Origin: Stercorarius parasiticus | Lineage: Eukaryota > Chordata > Aves > Charadriiformes > Stercorariidae | Direction of reading: 5' to 3' | Assembly (NCBI GenBank): GCA_013396915.1 | Contig: VWZL01002849.1 | Location: forward strand, 443,389 to 507,388 | Length of the DNA: 64,000 nucleotides | In this document: piece by piece, positions 10,737 through 22,795 of the stretch | Layout of the letters: each line of letters starts with the position of its first letter | How positions within the stretch are numbered: position 1 is the first letter of the stretch | Made by a program: the position numbers and the translations under genes | Notes under the pieces: generated by a model | The model's database searches: none | What the model saw: only the letters and a program-made list of their open reading frames with translations | What the model was told of the DNA's origin: nothing

Positions 10737-13700
10737 AAAAAAAATACTGTGCTGAAGCATTAGCATCATGATCTCTCACTGTAGCTTCAGAGTCACATGC
10801 ACAAGACTATCAGTAAAAAAGTCTGCTAAAAGGGCATCATGTCTCACGAAAGCCGCAGATCAGTTTGCCTAATCTTATTTATAACAACTCAAGGTAGTTT
10901 TGCCAGGTAGTGTAGCTTGAATATCCATTTGCCATTTGTTAGAAGTACTTCATCTTAGCATTTTCCTTGTGTTACAGTTCTACCAACCAGCTCTCCTACT
11001 AACATGAAACTACAAATTTTTTATCAAATTCACAGGATTGAGTCTATATTTAACTTAATATGTGTTTAAACCTATAATAATGGACAATACAAAATAAATC
11101 AATTTGTACAAGAATTGAATTGAAGACCAACTTGGATCCCGTACCGGTCCAGTATTTTAAGTAATATTTAACCATTGCAAATTTCCAGTGAAAACAGGAT
11201 TCTGGAAGCAGCACATAGAGGTCAGAAAGGACAACAGCAACTTAATTATTCTCATTCCTGCTTTGACATTAAGTTAACACGACATTAGTAACAGAGCTTC
11301 CTGAGTCCTTATTAATGTAAGTTAGCTTAAGCCAAACACTCCACTTTTTTCCTCCAACACTGGGAATGCCATTTGCATTTCCCATATTTTCGCAGCTCTT
11401 ACTACTGTTAGTTTCTAAATTGAAGCAGAAAAGATTGCAGTTCTATGAAGATTTACAGTTTAATGGTTTAACACTCTTCTAAAAGTGACATAACAGAAAT
11501 AAGGAACCCTGAAAACAAGAAAAATTCTTCCAAATGAGTTGGTGTTACCATAAGCAGCCAAGCAAATATTTTGAGCGTTCTAGCAGCATACTCCCTCATT
11601 CTGACGTTACATACTCCAAGACAGCTAAATACGTTACTTTATCTCAGAAGCCTGCTTTCTGGTTCATTTTACTGAAAATAAATGTTCTTATCAATGCAAC
11701 CATGGACTTAGGCAAAACGCTTACACAGCTCGTTACTAGAACTCTCAGAACATGTTTTCAAGTATCAAATTCCATTTAGAATTACCAAAGGTCATATATA
11801 TTTCGGTAGGATCTTTATACTTATGCTCCTGAAAGTGCCTAGTGTCAGAACAGAGCATACTCTAATGTACTCAGCTGTGGGCCACATACAGTCCTCCCTT
11901 GTCCTGTAGTTCATGTCTTCCTTTCTCTGTCAGTAATCTCTTTGTAGAGAGCATTCCCCATTGCAATCCAGCAAGCCATGTTACATTTCTCACTTCCATT
12001 TCAAAATATTAACTTGGTAAACATACTATAGGATTGATAGCATGAATGAAGGCTGTGAAAGTTACTGCAAAACATTGAAGAGCTCTAATGTGAGACTCAC
12101 AAGGCAAAGATGTGTTTCTTGTTGTTTAAAGATTTACAGGAGAAAAGCCAAGAACTATTTTTATGCCTTAAGTCTTTACTTACAGAACCGATCTTTACCT
12201 CTGCAAGAAGTTCCAGTTTAGTTGTGTTCCGAAGATTTACAAGTTGTCACAAGATAAGGCTCTGTAACAGTTGACATTATGCAACTCCACTAAAACTTAC
12301 CATGAAAGCTTAAATTGTACTCAGGAATTCTGGAATTCTGTTTTTTTATGTACTCTTTCAGTAGAATGGCAATTAATATCATTGCCAAAAATTTCTTACT
12401 GAAGAACAGACCCAGGAAATGTCAGGTCGAACATGGTCACCTACACTTCAAGGAAAACTATCTGAAGCTCCTGCTGGTGCTGGAAGATGTTAAGTGCACT
12501 GACTATTTAACTTTAATATTATAGTCCTTATGTCCTGTAAAACTAATTAATAGAGGTTGAAAGCAGTTTACTGAGATCATATACAGTACAAGTCAATCTA
12601 ATAAATTGTTCTTTATAATAATTTAAATCTTTTTCACTTTAAAGATCGATGGGCTGTTTTTCTTCTGCTGCTCAAGTCTAGAAAAGAATCAGCTGTGAAC
12701 AGCGTTTTCTTACAAGTCATGCAGTATTAAGACAGTTTGATAAAGGTAACTTTCATTATTCTAAAAATAACAGTTTAGCTTAAATCAAGCTTCATTTTTC
12801 TGTAAGCAAGGAGAAGTACTAAACCAGACTGAGCCTTGATGATCACCGATGCTAACAATCATTCACATAACTTGCCTGGATGACTGAAACTGTATGTAAT
12901 AAGAAATGCAGTTTACATCTTAATGCTTGTATACCTGCCACATTAACTCATTCCTGTCCTTCCATTCTTTTGAAGGCTAGTGCAGTTGCTATGGTGAATG
13001 GCAAGTATTTGACATTAAGATCAGTCCTTTGTAAAACATTCAATAGGTATCTGTAGTTGTCTTTAGCACACTAAGGACAACAGGAACTGGAATGTATTCA
13101 TCTGATGCTGTAAATAGATGCCTTTAGCACAGTAAATCTATTGACTAGTAACATTTGGGTTGGTGCTATGGGTGTTGCCTGTTTTATTTTACCTCAGTTT
13201 GTATTGCGTTCTTTAAGATGGGAGATGAGTCCCAGCGGAGCCCTTGGAAAGAGGGGAGGCTGTTCCTGGGGAACTTAGGAGCATACACAGGGAGAGATAT
13301 TGAGATGGCAGGATGTGTTACCCATAAGGAGCTGAAGAGATAGAAACACTTAGAAAATCCACAGTCATGTCTCAGAGGCAACTGATAATTTTCTGGGGAC
13401 TAAAAGGAATTTCTTCACTGCAGATCAAGAAGTTAATGCATAGCCTGAAACCAAGCTTGAAAATAGCAACTCACCTGTCAAGGCACAGTGAGCAGATAAA
13501 AATGATTATTTGACTTCTGAATTTCTATTCTCTCTTACCCAATCACTGAGATGCCTCCATTTAAGAAGTATTATAGTTCTTTTAAAGTGAATTACTATTG
13601 AATTAATACTGAATTAATATTGAAAGCCCTTCGGTCTCCTTTGGGGAGTTTATAGTAAAGAGGTCTATACAGGTATTCTGTAAAACTCTGAACCAAGCTA

Positions 13701-14311
13701 TGGCCTCACACTACTTTGTAAGCATTTCATGACAGAAAAAAATTAATTTGGACTTTCTTCATTGAATTATATGTTGTCATCAAATTGGGAATAAAGACTT
13801 TTTTCAGAAGTCAAACAGAATTGGTAGAGAAGTCAATGGAAAAAGGGACACCGAGAACTGTTAGAAAGTCCAGAGACGATATTACAATTAAAGTACAAAT
13901 TTTTACTTGAATAACCTTCAGTTAACAACCCATAAGGTTACAAAACATTTGCCAGGGCAATGCCCTAGCAGAGGTCATTTGCAAGGTGATAAGGATCCTG
14001 ACAGTTTCAAATTTACCCAAACTTTAAGTAGCTTCTTAATACAAATGTAAATAATAATAATAAAAAACCACCACAAAAAAAACATACACCAAAACCCCCC
14101 TAAAAACTTCATTTCTGTCCCAGGAGAAAGCTCTCACACAGGTATCCTCCTTTTTAGGGTCCCAGGAAGGCAATAGCACCTGGGTAGTTTCTGTATTGAT
14201 CTAGACTACTGTAGCTAGAAAAAAAAGCTTCCTGTAAACTCTATTATTTGACTACTGCTCTGAACTTCAAAAGGGCTTTTCCAGTTGGTTGCTTATTTAC
14301 AATGTCCTCAC

Positions 14312-14387
14312 CCTCTGAAGGGAAGAGCCATCAGAGCGTACATCATTGCCAAGGGGCCACAAAACCGCATGCTCAAGCCCATTAAAG
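14312..14387 (-). other. Candidate 76-nt internal exon, unrecognised
   Basis: On the minus strand a strong acceptor (CTTTTTTCTTTTCCAG, plus-strand ct at 14388-14389) precedes 76 nt ending in AGG before a GTGAGG donor (plus-strand ac at 14310-14311). Two frames are open. One begins FNGLEHAVLWPLGNDVR. The other begins LMGLSMRFCGPLAMM and is hydrophobic, like part of a membrane segment. The second is the frame that stays open into the candidates at 1561-1606 and 637-714. I do not recognise either. The splice-site pair is among the best in the window, but chance pairs of this quality are expected. Confidence 0.25.
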
Positions 14388-15825
14388 CTGGAAAAGAAAA
14401 AAGATCAACCATGTAACACTACTGCAAAAAGTCAGGACACCAAAGTTGCAAAGCATTAAGTTGTGTGGGTACAGACAGAAGCATACATGGGAAACCTGTA
14501 AACTCTGAGGGACAGAAAAAGACAGAGGACTACTGTCATTTTCATCTGACCACCTCCAGCCCAGATTTTTATGTTGTTAACCATAACAGATTCCCAGCTG
14601 CTGGAATCCTGAATTCAAAGCCATCTCCACTTTTAATGAAATGAGAATCTTGTAAAGCACAAGAAAGATGACACTGACCTTTAGAGACCTGTTTAGATTT
14701 TTTTTTTATTTTTCTTCCAAAGCAGAAAAAAACCAAAAGCATTTGTACTCATATCCTTTTACTGCAAGGTAGTTATAACAGGTGTCACCCATGACAATAG
14801 GGAAATTTGAAAAGAGACAAATCGCCTTCTGAGCAAGCCAACGCCTATATTAGGGAGCAATCGCTTAGTCTCTCCCAGCTGGTTTAGCATTTAGATGCCT
14901 GTAACTGAAAACACTTCCTAGTTAGGAAGTTATCCAAATGAGTTCATTTTAAATTGTAGATACCTGGTCACATAAAACTTCCATTAGAAATATTGTTAGG
15001 ATTTGTGGAAAGAAGCATTACCTTGAGTAATGCAATTATGATCTTTCGATTAGGTGTTTGTATCAGATGTAGAACCACTGGTGAATGAGAACCTTATTTT
15101 GCAACAGCTCACCTCACCATGTTTCTTACACATCAGTGAGAAAACATGAGAGGAATTTCAAGGATAAAGTTTAAATTTAAAGTAGTTGAAGGAAGAAACA
15201 CGTGGCCTGACGTTTTGCTATCCTGCATGTTCTTAACAAAGTATTCTTACTCATTCAGCTGGCATTAAGGAGCATTTTCTACTGAACTTGCATGGAACAA
15301 TAGTTACTGAGTGAATTATTACGCTAATCATACATCACTATTCCCAATAGATGTTACATGGCATAAATCCCAGGCTCCTTCCTTTTGAGGCAGCACTAGT
15401 GTGAAAGTGAATCACAGTTAACTACCAACTGTTTCAAACATTACTTGTATTCTATATTTGAACTCTAACTAAACTGCCTTGAACTTGCATTAGAAAAAAT
15501 ATTTTCAAAATACTATTATGTCTACTTACAACATTGATAGTTCTTTACTTAGCATATACTGTGCTTGTATATTAAACCTTGTTTTAAAAGGGCTATACAA
15601 ATGATGATAATACACTGCTGGACTGGAAACAGTTATAATACTTTAACCCTTCAATATGACACTGCAGGAGTGGAAAAAATACGGTTTTGTTTCAGTGACT
15701 GCTTGGCTGTCAGAGTAGGATTCCACAGCCCCCGCCTCCAAGCATTTGAAATTCTGAAAACAGAATTTAAGGTCAGAGTATGAATGATGTAGAAGATGTT
15801 AGTAGATTTTTTTTATTTCCTCCCT

Positions 15826-15838
15826 CCCCCCCCCCCCC
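15826..15838 (+). repeat. Poly-C run (13 nt)
   Basis: An uninterrupted run of 13 C follows a T/C-rich stretch. On the opposite strand it is a G tract. It is prone to length error in sequencing and to replication slippage. Confidence 0.9.
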
Positions 15839-18497
15839 ACCTTGGGAGCAGGGTTGAATGAGAAAGTTAGTGTTTTTCATAACAAAGACTACAAATGCTT
15901 AGGGTTCCAGCCCAGAGCCTGCACCCATAGTGTGGTATCCAACAGAATCATGCTAGATGAACTCTGATAAGCAATACTAAATATCATAGTGAACATTCAT
16001 CAAAAACCAGTCCTGCTATCTCATAAGAGCCATCTGATACCATGTCATGACAGACTATTAATGAATGGTAAGACATTGGCTTGAGTTACCTTAAGCCCTC
16101 AGTGTTTAAGTGTTATTTTTTTCCTTTGTACAACTAGGCTTGAAGCTGTCCTTAGCCAATTATGATCTAAGATTACGGGTAGCATTAGATCTGTTTAGGG
16201 TGGTCTCTGAACAAATTAACCTTAATTCACTTACATTTAGACTAACTTGTAGTTGCAGAAGATTGCCTTCCAGCAAGCTTAACAAGCAGATAAAATTTGG
16301 TCACGGTACAGATAAAAGCCAGCTAAAATAATACAATATGTCTTCATATTAGTGTTTTTCATAACACGGCATAACCTTCTGAATTCCCCTATAAGGTACA
16401 ATTTCTGGTATCTGCAACAAAAACATAGTGTAAGTATCAAGGAACACGGCAAGAAAAATTGCTTTCGACTGGGCTACTATGCATGTGGGAAGACCCAGCT
16501 GTCTACTCAAAAAGAAAAAAAAAAACCCACAAACAGATTCAGCACAAAGGAGGAGACACAAGTAGAAACTTCCACGCTAAGAGTTCCGGCTATGTTAGAT
16601 ATGGTAGTATTTAGATACACTCACTTGGACAGCTCTTAACATTTGTTGTGTTTGCATTAGAGTTACGTGTCTTAAGGGACTGTCTCTGCTTGCACTGAAG
16701 GCAATAGCAAAGTTCCTGTTGTTTCAAAGAAGCAAGGATGAACAAAAGCACTACCACACCTAGCAAGTTTCAAATGAACTGGACTAACGATTGATACATT
16801 AAAAGTAGTGACAATTTTGTCCACCTCTTTTCTGAGGAGGAAGTATCGAATACTTAAACTATTTTCTTAATGGCTATCTAAACTCAAAGAAAGTATCCCT
16901 ACATGGGCACCATTTTCACCAGTAGAGGCTGTTTCCCAAGAGGAGTCGTCTTTTAAAAAAAAACCTGTTATATATAACCCAGGTTTTAGCTAACAAATGG
17001 TTATAAATTATGTTTATATGCAGAATGCTTGAGTGAAATGAGTTACTAACCAATAACTCCCTAGTACACTTCAAGATTATTTAAATGTAAAATCATTTTC
17101 TGTAAATATAAATCACCTTTTTAAAAGTTGTATATGGCTACTAAGACAACCTGTAAGGTACAAATATCACTTCAAGTAATCTAATAGTATTAATAGCTGT
17201 CTAATGGAGTTTGAAATGAAGCCGTCTGGATTGCTAACTTACTTTGTGGCAAAGAATAGGGGTTTTTTTTCCCCTCTTGTGTTTGTTCCTTTTTTTCCTT
17301 GTATGTTGATCTCATTTGAATAAATTTCTTAAATTATCTAAGATATTACTGCATGAGTATTCACTAATCCCTAATTAGCATTTTTAAATCCTTACATTTT
17401 GAATTAAACATGCATGAAGTCTAATCTCTGTAACTGCAATTAGAATCACTTATTTAATACATTTTGTGCTAATGAGTTTATTGTTCTAAAATTGTTTATC
17501 AACAGATATTTCACAGAAGAATGATTGAGATGATAAAAATTACATGGCAATATATATTTGGAAGACTTTTTTAGCAGCAAGGTGTTTTTTGTTTAAAAAA
17601 AAATAATGTTTTTTCCTCTGATTTGATATAAAGCCAACATTAGCCCCAGTTTTAGCAACCTAGCAGTTTATCCAAATAGCTCAGTGTGATAAAGACTAAT
17701 AGACCTCCACCTGCGATGGAGGGCATTCTACCATGGAGTTGTGGCTGTGACATTTCTGCTTATTAAAAAGAACCCAAGATTCTTATTCCCTTCTCTCAAC
17801 TAATATAAACTTCTAAAACAATGAGGAGTTTGCACACTGATGTAAGCCTCACTGTACAGATTTGTAGAGTTCTGCACACTTCCTGCTTTTAAAGATAATG
17901 AAAATTTGGCCAAATAACAGCAAGTTTCTCTATTAAGGTCCTTTTACATAAAGCAAACCACCAAAGCCAAAAGCAGTACAAACCTGTATTTAACATCCAC
18001 CTAAGATAATGCAGATGCATTAAATCCAGAGAGAGCTAAGTCAAACAAAGGTCTGGTGTACATGTTTCCTAAAGGCAGGTCTGATCAGTCTATTCTCCTG
18101 TGCCTTACCATGTTTGCCATTTAAATTTTAGACTTAAACTGAGGACTGAGAAAAATTAAAGCAACTCTTACCCAGCTATTTGCCAGGAAAGCTCAAGAAA
18201 GAGAAATAAGTTTAAGATGCTTAGTTGCCCTGGTTGGTACCTTGTCTTTTGAGCAGTGCAGGAATATACAAAGGTGGCCATGCCCGCAGCTTGAACAGCT
18301 GTGCCAGAGAGGGTCCACCATTTAGGCCATTTCTTTGTCACTGGGAAGAGTCCAACTTCTCAACTGCTTGTTTCTGGAGCATAACGAAGGTGATAAGGAT
18401 AGGCTGTTCATTCAGCTGTTAGATCTGGCAATTGGGTGGCCATGTAATACAGTATTGCCATTGCAAGCAACTGACTACATGCTCTGTACTGAGTTTG

Positions 18498-18516
18498 CAA
18501 GGCCTTTGAGGCCTTG
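18498..18516. repeat. Short perfect hairpin
   Basis: The arms caaggcct and aggccttg pair perfectly over 8 bp around the loop ttg. No T-tract or other feature suggests a function. Confidence 0.6.
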
Positions 18517-18700
18517 AGCTTGGTTAAAATTGCTGTTTGACCTTTTCTTGACTTGTCTGCAGCATTCTGTCACTTGGCTTAGCTGTGACTTTTTTTTTTT
18601 TAATTAATCAGGTATCTATTGCTGATTTGTTTTGTTTCTGTTTGTTTTTATATTGTACAATCACAGCTTTATATAGATAGTAGTAACAAACATTTATTAT

Positions 18701-18843
18701 TGGAGAAAAGAAGGCTCCGAGGAGACCTTATAGTGGCCTACCAGTATCTTAAGGGGGCCTACAAGAAAGCTGGTGAAGGACTTTTTAGGATGTCGGGTAA
18801 TGGTAGGACTAGGGGGAATGGATTAAAACTAGAGATAGGATGA
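18701..18843 (+). pseudogene. CR1 ORF2 C-terminal remnant
   Basis: The reading frame from about 18701 to 18843 encodes [16 protein letters not shown], YLKGAYKKAGEGLF and RTRGNGLKL, which are the CR1 ORF2 tail blocks. It then stops prematurely in the GGATGA at 18838-18843 and shifts frame before the HWNRLP block (remnant near 18890-18912). The catalytic RT core is absent, so there is no function. Confidence 0.85.
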
Positions 18844-19072
18844 TTCAGACTGGACGTTAGGAAAAAGTTCTTCACCATGAGGGTGGTGAGACACTGGAAC
18901 AGGTTGCCCAGAGAGGTGGTGGAAGCCCCATCCCTGGAAGTTTTTAAGGCCAGGCTGGACGGGGCTGTGAGCAACCTGATCTAGTGGGAGATGTCCCTGC
19001 CCATGGCAGGGGGGTTGGAACTAGATGATCTTTAAGGTCCCTTCCAACCCTAACAATTCTATGATTCTATGG
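18701..19072 (+). mobile_element. CR1 LINE, short 3' copy
   Basis: This 5'-truncated CR1 is in direct orientation. It retains the last part of ORF2 and the full 3' UTR, ending in the diagnostic tandem 8-mer (ATTCTATGATTCTATGG, 19057-19072). The 3' UTR shows the family motifs GACACTGGAACAGGTTGCCC, GAAGCCCCATCCCTGGA and GGTCCCTTCCAACCC. Its 3' UTR is of a different subfamily from the copies at 6031 and 52251, and the intact terminal repeats suggest a moderately young insertion. Upstream of 18701 the sequence is host DNA. Confidence 0.95.
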
Positions 19073-19877
19073 TTATCTGCATATATCTCGTTCTACAACT
19101 AACTTAACAATGTGGTGTAGAGAAAAGAGAGCTGGTATGACAGCAGAGGCATTGACACGTGGAGACAGGATGAGATGTAGGTAAACCTCTTGTACAGGCA
19201 TTGGATGATGAGGAATGAGGCACATGCTTGGCACTGGAAAACACACAGCTATCAACAGCTCTGTGGTCAGTTAAGGAAACGCAGACTAGATCTGGACAAA
19301 ACTGGGATCTCTTGTCAGATACAGCAGCCCAAAAAAGGAAATGGATCACTAGGAACTCTAATTACAATTCCCATGAGACATCACTATAGCTCAGAAGGCA
19401 GAGATTAGCTTCAAACTAACCTGTATTCAATCTTCAGACTAATCTGTATGTATTCAAGTGGAAACAAAATGTCTCAGCATCTTTAAATCAGTCGTCTTGT
19501 TCACCAATTTCTACTCTAGAAAAAGGAATACTCTTTTTTTTTTCCCCAAAATATGATTATTTTTTTTTCCTGTTCCAGAGGACCTGAGGAAGAGTGACTG
19601 ATTAGTTAGAATCAGGTCTAATAACAAGTCTTGAAAAAATATGATGAAAACAACTATATCATAATGCCGTAACTTTCATCAGCCCGCAAAGTGGGTATCT
19701 GTTTAACACTTTGACTTTACATTCAAATACTGGTCATCATTGTAATGTGGGAGATACAGTTTTGATAGCAGAAAATAGTTAAGCTGTTCTTTAAGGTTCG
19801 AGGACAGTGATGAATACTTTTTCCCCATTTTAAACTTAACCACCAACCTGAAGTGCTAAGCAAGGAATGTCCAAAGT
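19073..19877. other. Unique non-coding DNA
   Basis: This 800-bp AT-rich stretch between a CR1 tail and a solo LTR carries T-rich runs near 19531-19570. Its open frames at 19073-19408 overlap on both strands and match nothing I know. No other feature is seen. Confidence 0.6.
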
Positions 19878-19882
19878 TTCTG
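19878..19882. repeat. Target-site duplication, left copy (TTCTG)
   Basis: TTCTG here is repeated at 20539-20543 on the other side of the solo LTR. Five-bp duplications are typical of several ERV integrases. Confidence 0.7.
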
Positions 19883-20538
19883 GTCCTCAAAACAGTATTT
19901 TGAAGTTTTCTTATGATAACTGCCCACCTTCATAGTCCATACTTTAGATCTCTCTGAATCAATGCCCTGAGCGTCCTACTAAGTGATCCCACATCCACAA
20001 ATTTGAGCTCAAGTTCTACATGCACTGCCTCATCCTCTCAAGCCTGTCTTACCAAGTGTGTCCAGAACTAGAGTCAGGAGTGCTCAGATTGGGATCAAAG
20101 TCAGACGAACAGACAAGGTCCTCCTCAGACGTCGGCCATTGAGGAAAAAACCGAGCCAGAGAAGCCTTGCCCCTTTGATCCCTTAAGCTTTTATACTGAG
20201 CGTGATGCAGATGGGATGGAATACCCTGTTGGTCAGTTTTGGGTCACCTGTCCCGTCCGCTCCTCCCTATAGGTGTGACCCCTCTACACTTCTCTGCTTC
20301 CAACCCTCTAATGGGGCAGAAGGCGAAGTTCGCTGACCTTGGCTGTTATAGCAATAAGTATAAGCAAGAGCCTCTGCGCGTACCATTCCTTGGTATAATC
20401 TGGTTTTACCACTCTGAGAGCGAACAGTTTCTGAACAATATACTGTTAATTTCGGACTTTAGTCAATTAGAAGAGGCCCAGCTAAAAAGCAAAATTACAA
20501 GTGAGAAAATTGGTTCTGTTTTACCTCAAACCAGGACA
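19883..20538 (-). mobile_element. Solo LTR of an avian endogenous retrovirus
   Basis: Read on the minus strand the element starts TGTCCTGGTTTGAGG and ends ...GAGGAC. These are short inverted termini (TGTCCT/AGGACA) if a single terminal base next to the left duplication was lost. A flanking 5-bp duplication (TTCTG at 19878-19882 and 20539-20543) supports the ends. A TATA box (TATAAAAG, minus strand, 20188-20195) sits about 340 bp into the LTR, as expected at the end of U3. It contains GCGAACAG- and GGGTATTCCATCCCAT-like segments that I associate with avian LTRs. No primer-binding site, polypurine tract or gag/pol/env follows, so it is the scar of LTR-LTR recombination. The 108-codon plus-strand frame at 20239-20565 is an antisense shadow. 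Confidence 0.82.
20188..20195 (-). promoter_or_regulatory. LTR TATA box
   Basis: TATAAAAG on the minus strand (cttttata on plus) lies at the expected U3/R distance inside the solo LTR. It implies that the LTR once carried a Pol II promoter directed toward lower coordinates. Present activity cannot be judged. Confidence 0.6.
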
Positions 20539-20543
20539 TTCTG
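20539..20543. repeat. Target-site duplication, right copy (TTCTG)
   Basis: Matches 19878-19882 exactly. It abuts the TGT...ACA terminus of the solo LTR. Confidence 0.7.
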
Positions 20544-22709
20544 CCCCATGAGCGGCAAGTTGTGATTTCATCTAAACTACCCCATACACAGCTCTGGAAA
20601 TCCACAGGCACACACATGCAGCCCAGACCAATCCCATCCTCCTACAGCTGGGTGTCTTCACCCATCTGAGCTGTTGAACAGTTTATAACACTAAAGCTTG
20701 TATAAAACAAAGAATATAAAGGGACATACTGTTGATGAACAAGGTTAAGCACCGACTTAGGTAGGAGGAAGGAAGTTGGAATTAATTTTTTTTGGTACAA
20801 TGTCATGATATTGCTTGCATTAGGAAGTTTTGAAAGCATTCAGAAGACCAATTCTTAATGGAACATGATTGAATTAAAAAGTTTTTTTGTAATTAACATT
20901 TTAAGGTGCAAAACAGTTCTTATTTATCCTTCTTGTACTGAAAGCACTATTCTTTATTTATTTATTTTAAGGTCTGGGTTATTCCCTCCCTCCCCCCCAG
21001 GAAAATGTTAGCTTTTATAGTTCAATGTTTTCTATAATTAAAAAATGACAACTAGAAGTCGCTTCAGTGAAAATGTTTCCATTAATATTTCAGCTAAGCT
21101 TCACAGCAAGACATACCTCTTCATAAATATACGAAAAGGTCATTAAAATGCTTGCAATGTAATGGTTTGCTGATAATAGTAAAATATGAACATTATTTTG
21201 GAATTAATTTTATGCATTTCTTGCAAGCTATATATGGAGGACACGTTTCCCCTTTACATCAGCAATTAAAAAAATCATCCCTTCTACTACATTGTATATA
21301 TTCAGTTGCCTTTCTAGTTCTGTATAAGCTGGAATTAAATTGGTTAACACCGCAAGACTTCCTGAGTTTAAGATAGAGCCTTTTGTATATTAAGTTTTCA
21401 GAAGCACAAGAGGTGTTCCATTTTTTCCTGCCTCTACAGAATGTGGCTACCATTGAGGACTCCAACATGCAAATGTCAATACACAAGACAATATCACCAA
21501 TCTGTATGTTGAACAATTCAATCCAAGATCTTATAAAATTAACACAGACTAAGCAGTTCCAAAATCAAGATGGGAGGAAAGAAAAAAGCCATGGAAAGCA
21601 TGAAGAGCCCTAGAGGCTTGCCCACGTTTTCTGTGGTGAAAAGAGGCAAATGGCAATATAAACCAGATACTGGCATACAATATGTTGTCCGACCTATTTT
21701 CATCTGAACTCACCAGGACCGATTCAAGTACACAGTATGTTGCTGAATGTATGTCAAGTCAAACTAGACAAAAACATGGAAATAAATATTTCAATGGGCT
21801 TAACATCAGTTTCCTAAGGATTTTCACATGAAAAAGTCATAAAGCTCACTCAAAGGCTTGTTAGAAATGTTAGAAAAACCGGCCCTCCCTCCATCTGCAG
21901 TGAACTTGCAGAATTTAGCTAACAAAAGCCCCTTTATTCTCTGTGTGAGGTCTGCATATTTTGGAGGATTTTGTGCAACTCTAAAAACTTCAAAAATCAA
22001 GTCATAACCTATATATTCAGACTATACTGAAATCAATATCAGAAGTATATTTCTGCCAATACTTATGCAATATAATTTAAGTTCAATTTTTGTACAAATT
22101 CCAGGTAATCTTAGCTAATCTAGAACATTATCCGCATTAAGAATAATTATCAGAGACTGCATCTTTTCTTTATATAGGAAGCAGTGTTTTGAAAGAAGTA
22201 TTTGTGAAACAATGTCAAGAAAGATCATAATTATGTAAGCCCATAGTATATTGCCAGAAAAACATGAAATGGATATAAAATGCAGTCCTATGACACAAAG
22301 TTACATTGAATCTGGTTTGCTCTTAGGAACCCTGTGCCTCTTTCAATTTAGTTAATTGGAATTAAGCATGCTATTACAAAAGCAGTTTACTTTGAAGTGG
22401 GATTATGTAAGTGTCATGGACCATCAGCACCTCTAAAATGGTCTATCAGGTTATTAAGAATCCACCAGAGATTAGGCCTCATGACGTAACTTTGTAGGGC
22501 TTCCCAATTCTAAAAAATTAGGGATTTCCATTTTCAGTTTTGGAGACAGACAACACTAAGTTTTATTGTCTTCAGAATTAAGTCTTTATATAGGAAGCAA
22601 TGAAAAAAGATAGGATGAGACAAGAATCAGAAAACTTTCATTAATCTAGTCATAACCCTAAATAAGGCTGCTAACTCTGTCTGAGTGTACACTCTGCCTC
22701 ATTCTCCAT
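20544..22709. other. Unique non-coding DNA
   Basis: This is AT-rich sequence. A short TTTA repeat at about 20951-20970 is followed by a C/T-rich tract ending in CAG near 20999, which resembles a splice acceptor but is not followed by a convincing open exon. No gene or transposon was recognised. Confidence 0.6.
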
Positions 22710-22795
22710 TTTATTAATGAGGACACTGAACAGGACTAGACCTAGTATTTACCCCTTGGGGTATACTGCTAGTTACTGTCCTCCAACTTTTCCTC
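22710..22795 (-). mobile_element. Decayed CR1 fragment (RT region)
   Basis: About 85 bp align, with many changes, to the CR1 RT region around the VPQGS...LFNIFIND blocks. The plus-strand landmarks are ttattaatgaggacactgaa, caggactagacctagtattt, accccttggggtata and gttactgtcctccaac, compared with the same interval at 6930-7010. Similarity fades on both sides. It is probably an old copy of a different CR1 subfamily with no coding capacity left. Confidence 0.6.

Larger units (their letters stand above)
10737..18700. other. Unique non-coding DNA, no recognised gene
   Basis: This long AT-rich stretch has no recognisable transposon or RNA gene. It includes short simple runs (AAT repeats near 14049-14060) and a 13-nt poly-C run at 15826-15838. 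An exact 18-bp direct repeat (ttagtgtttttcataaca) lies at 15867-15884 and 16349-16366. A perfect 8-bp stem with a 3-nt loop is at 18498-18516. The segment 17320-17560 is rich in TAATTA/CTAAT-type sites and could be a conserved non-coding element, which cannot be judged from one genome. The exon-like segment at 14312-14387 is listed separately. Confidence 0.55.

Noticed and set aside
20239..20565. 108-codon plus-strand open frame
   Set aside because: It lies antisense inside the solo LTR 19883-20538, whose termini and target duplication explain the sequence.
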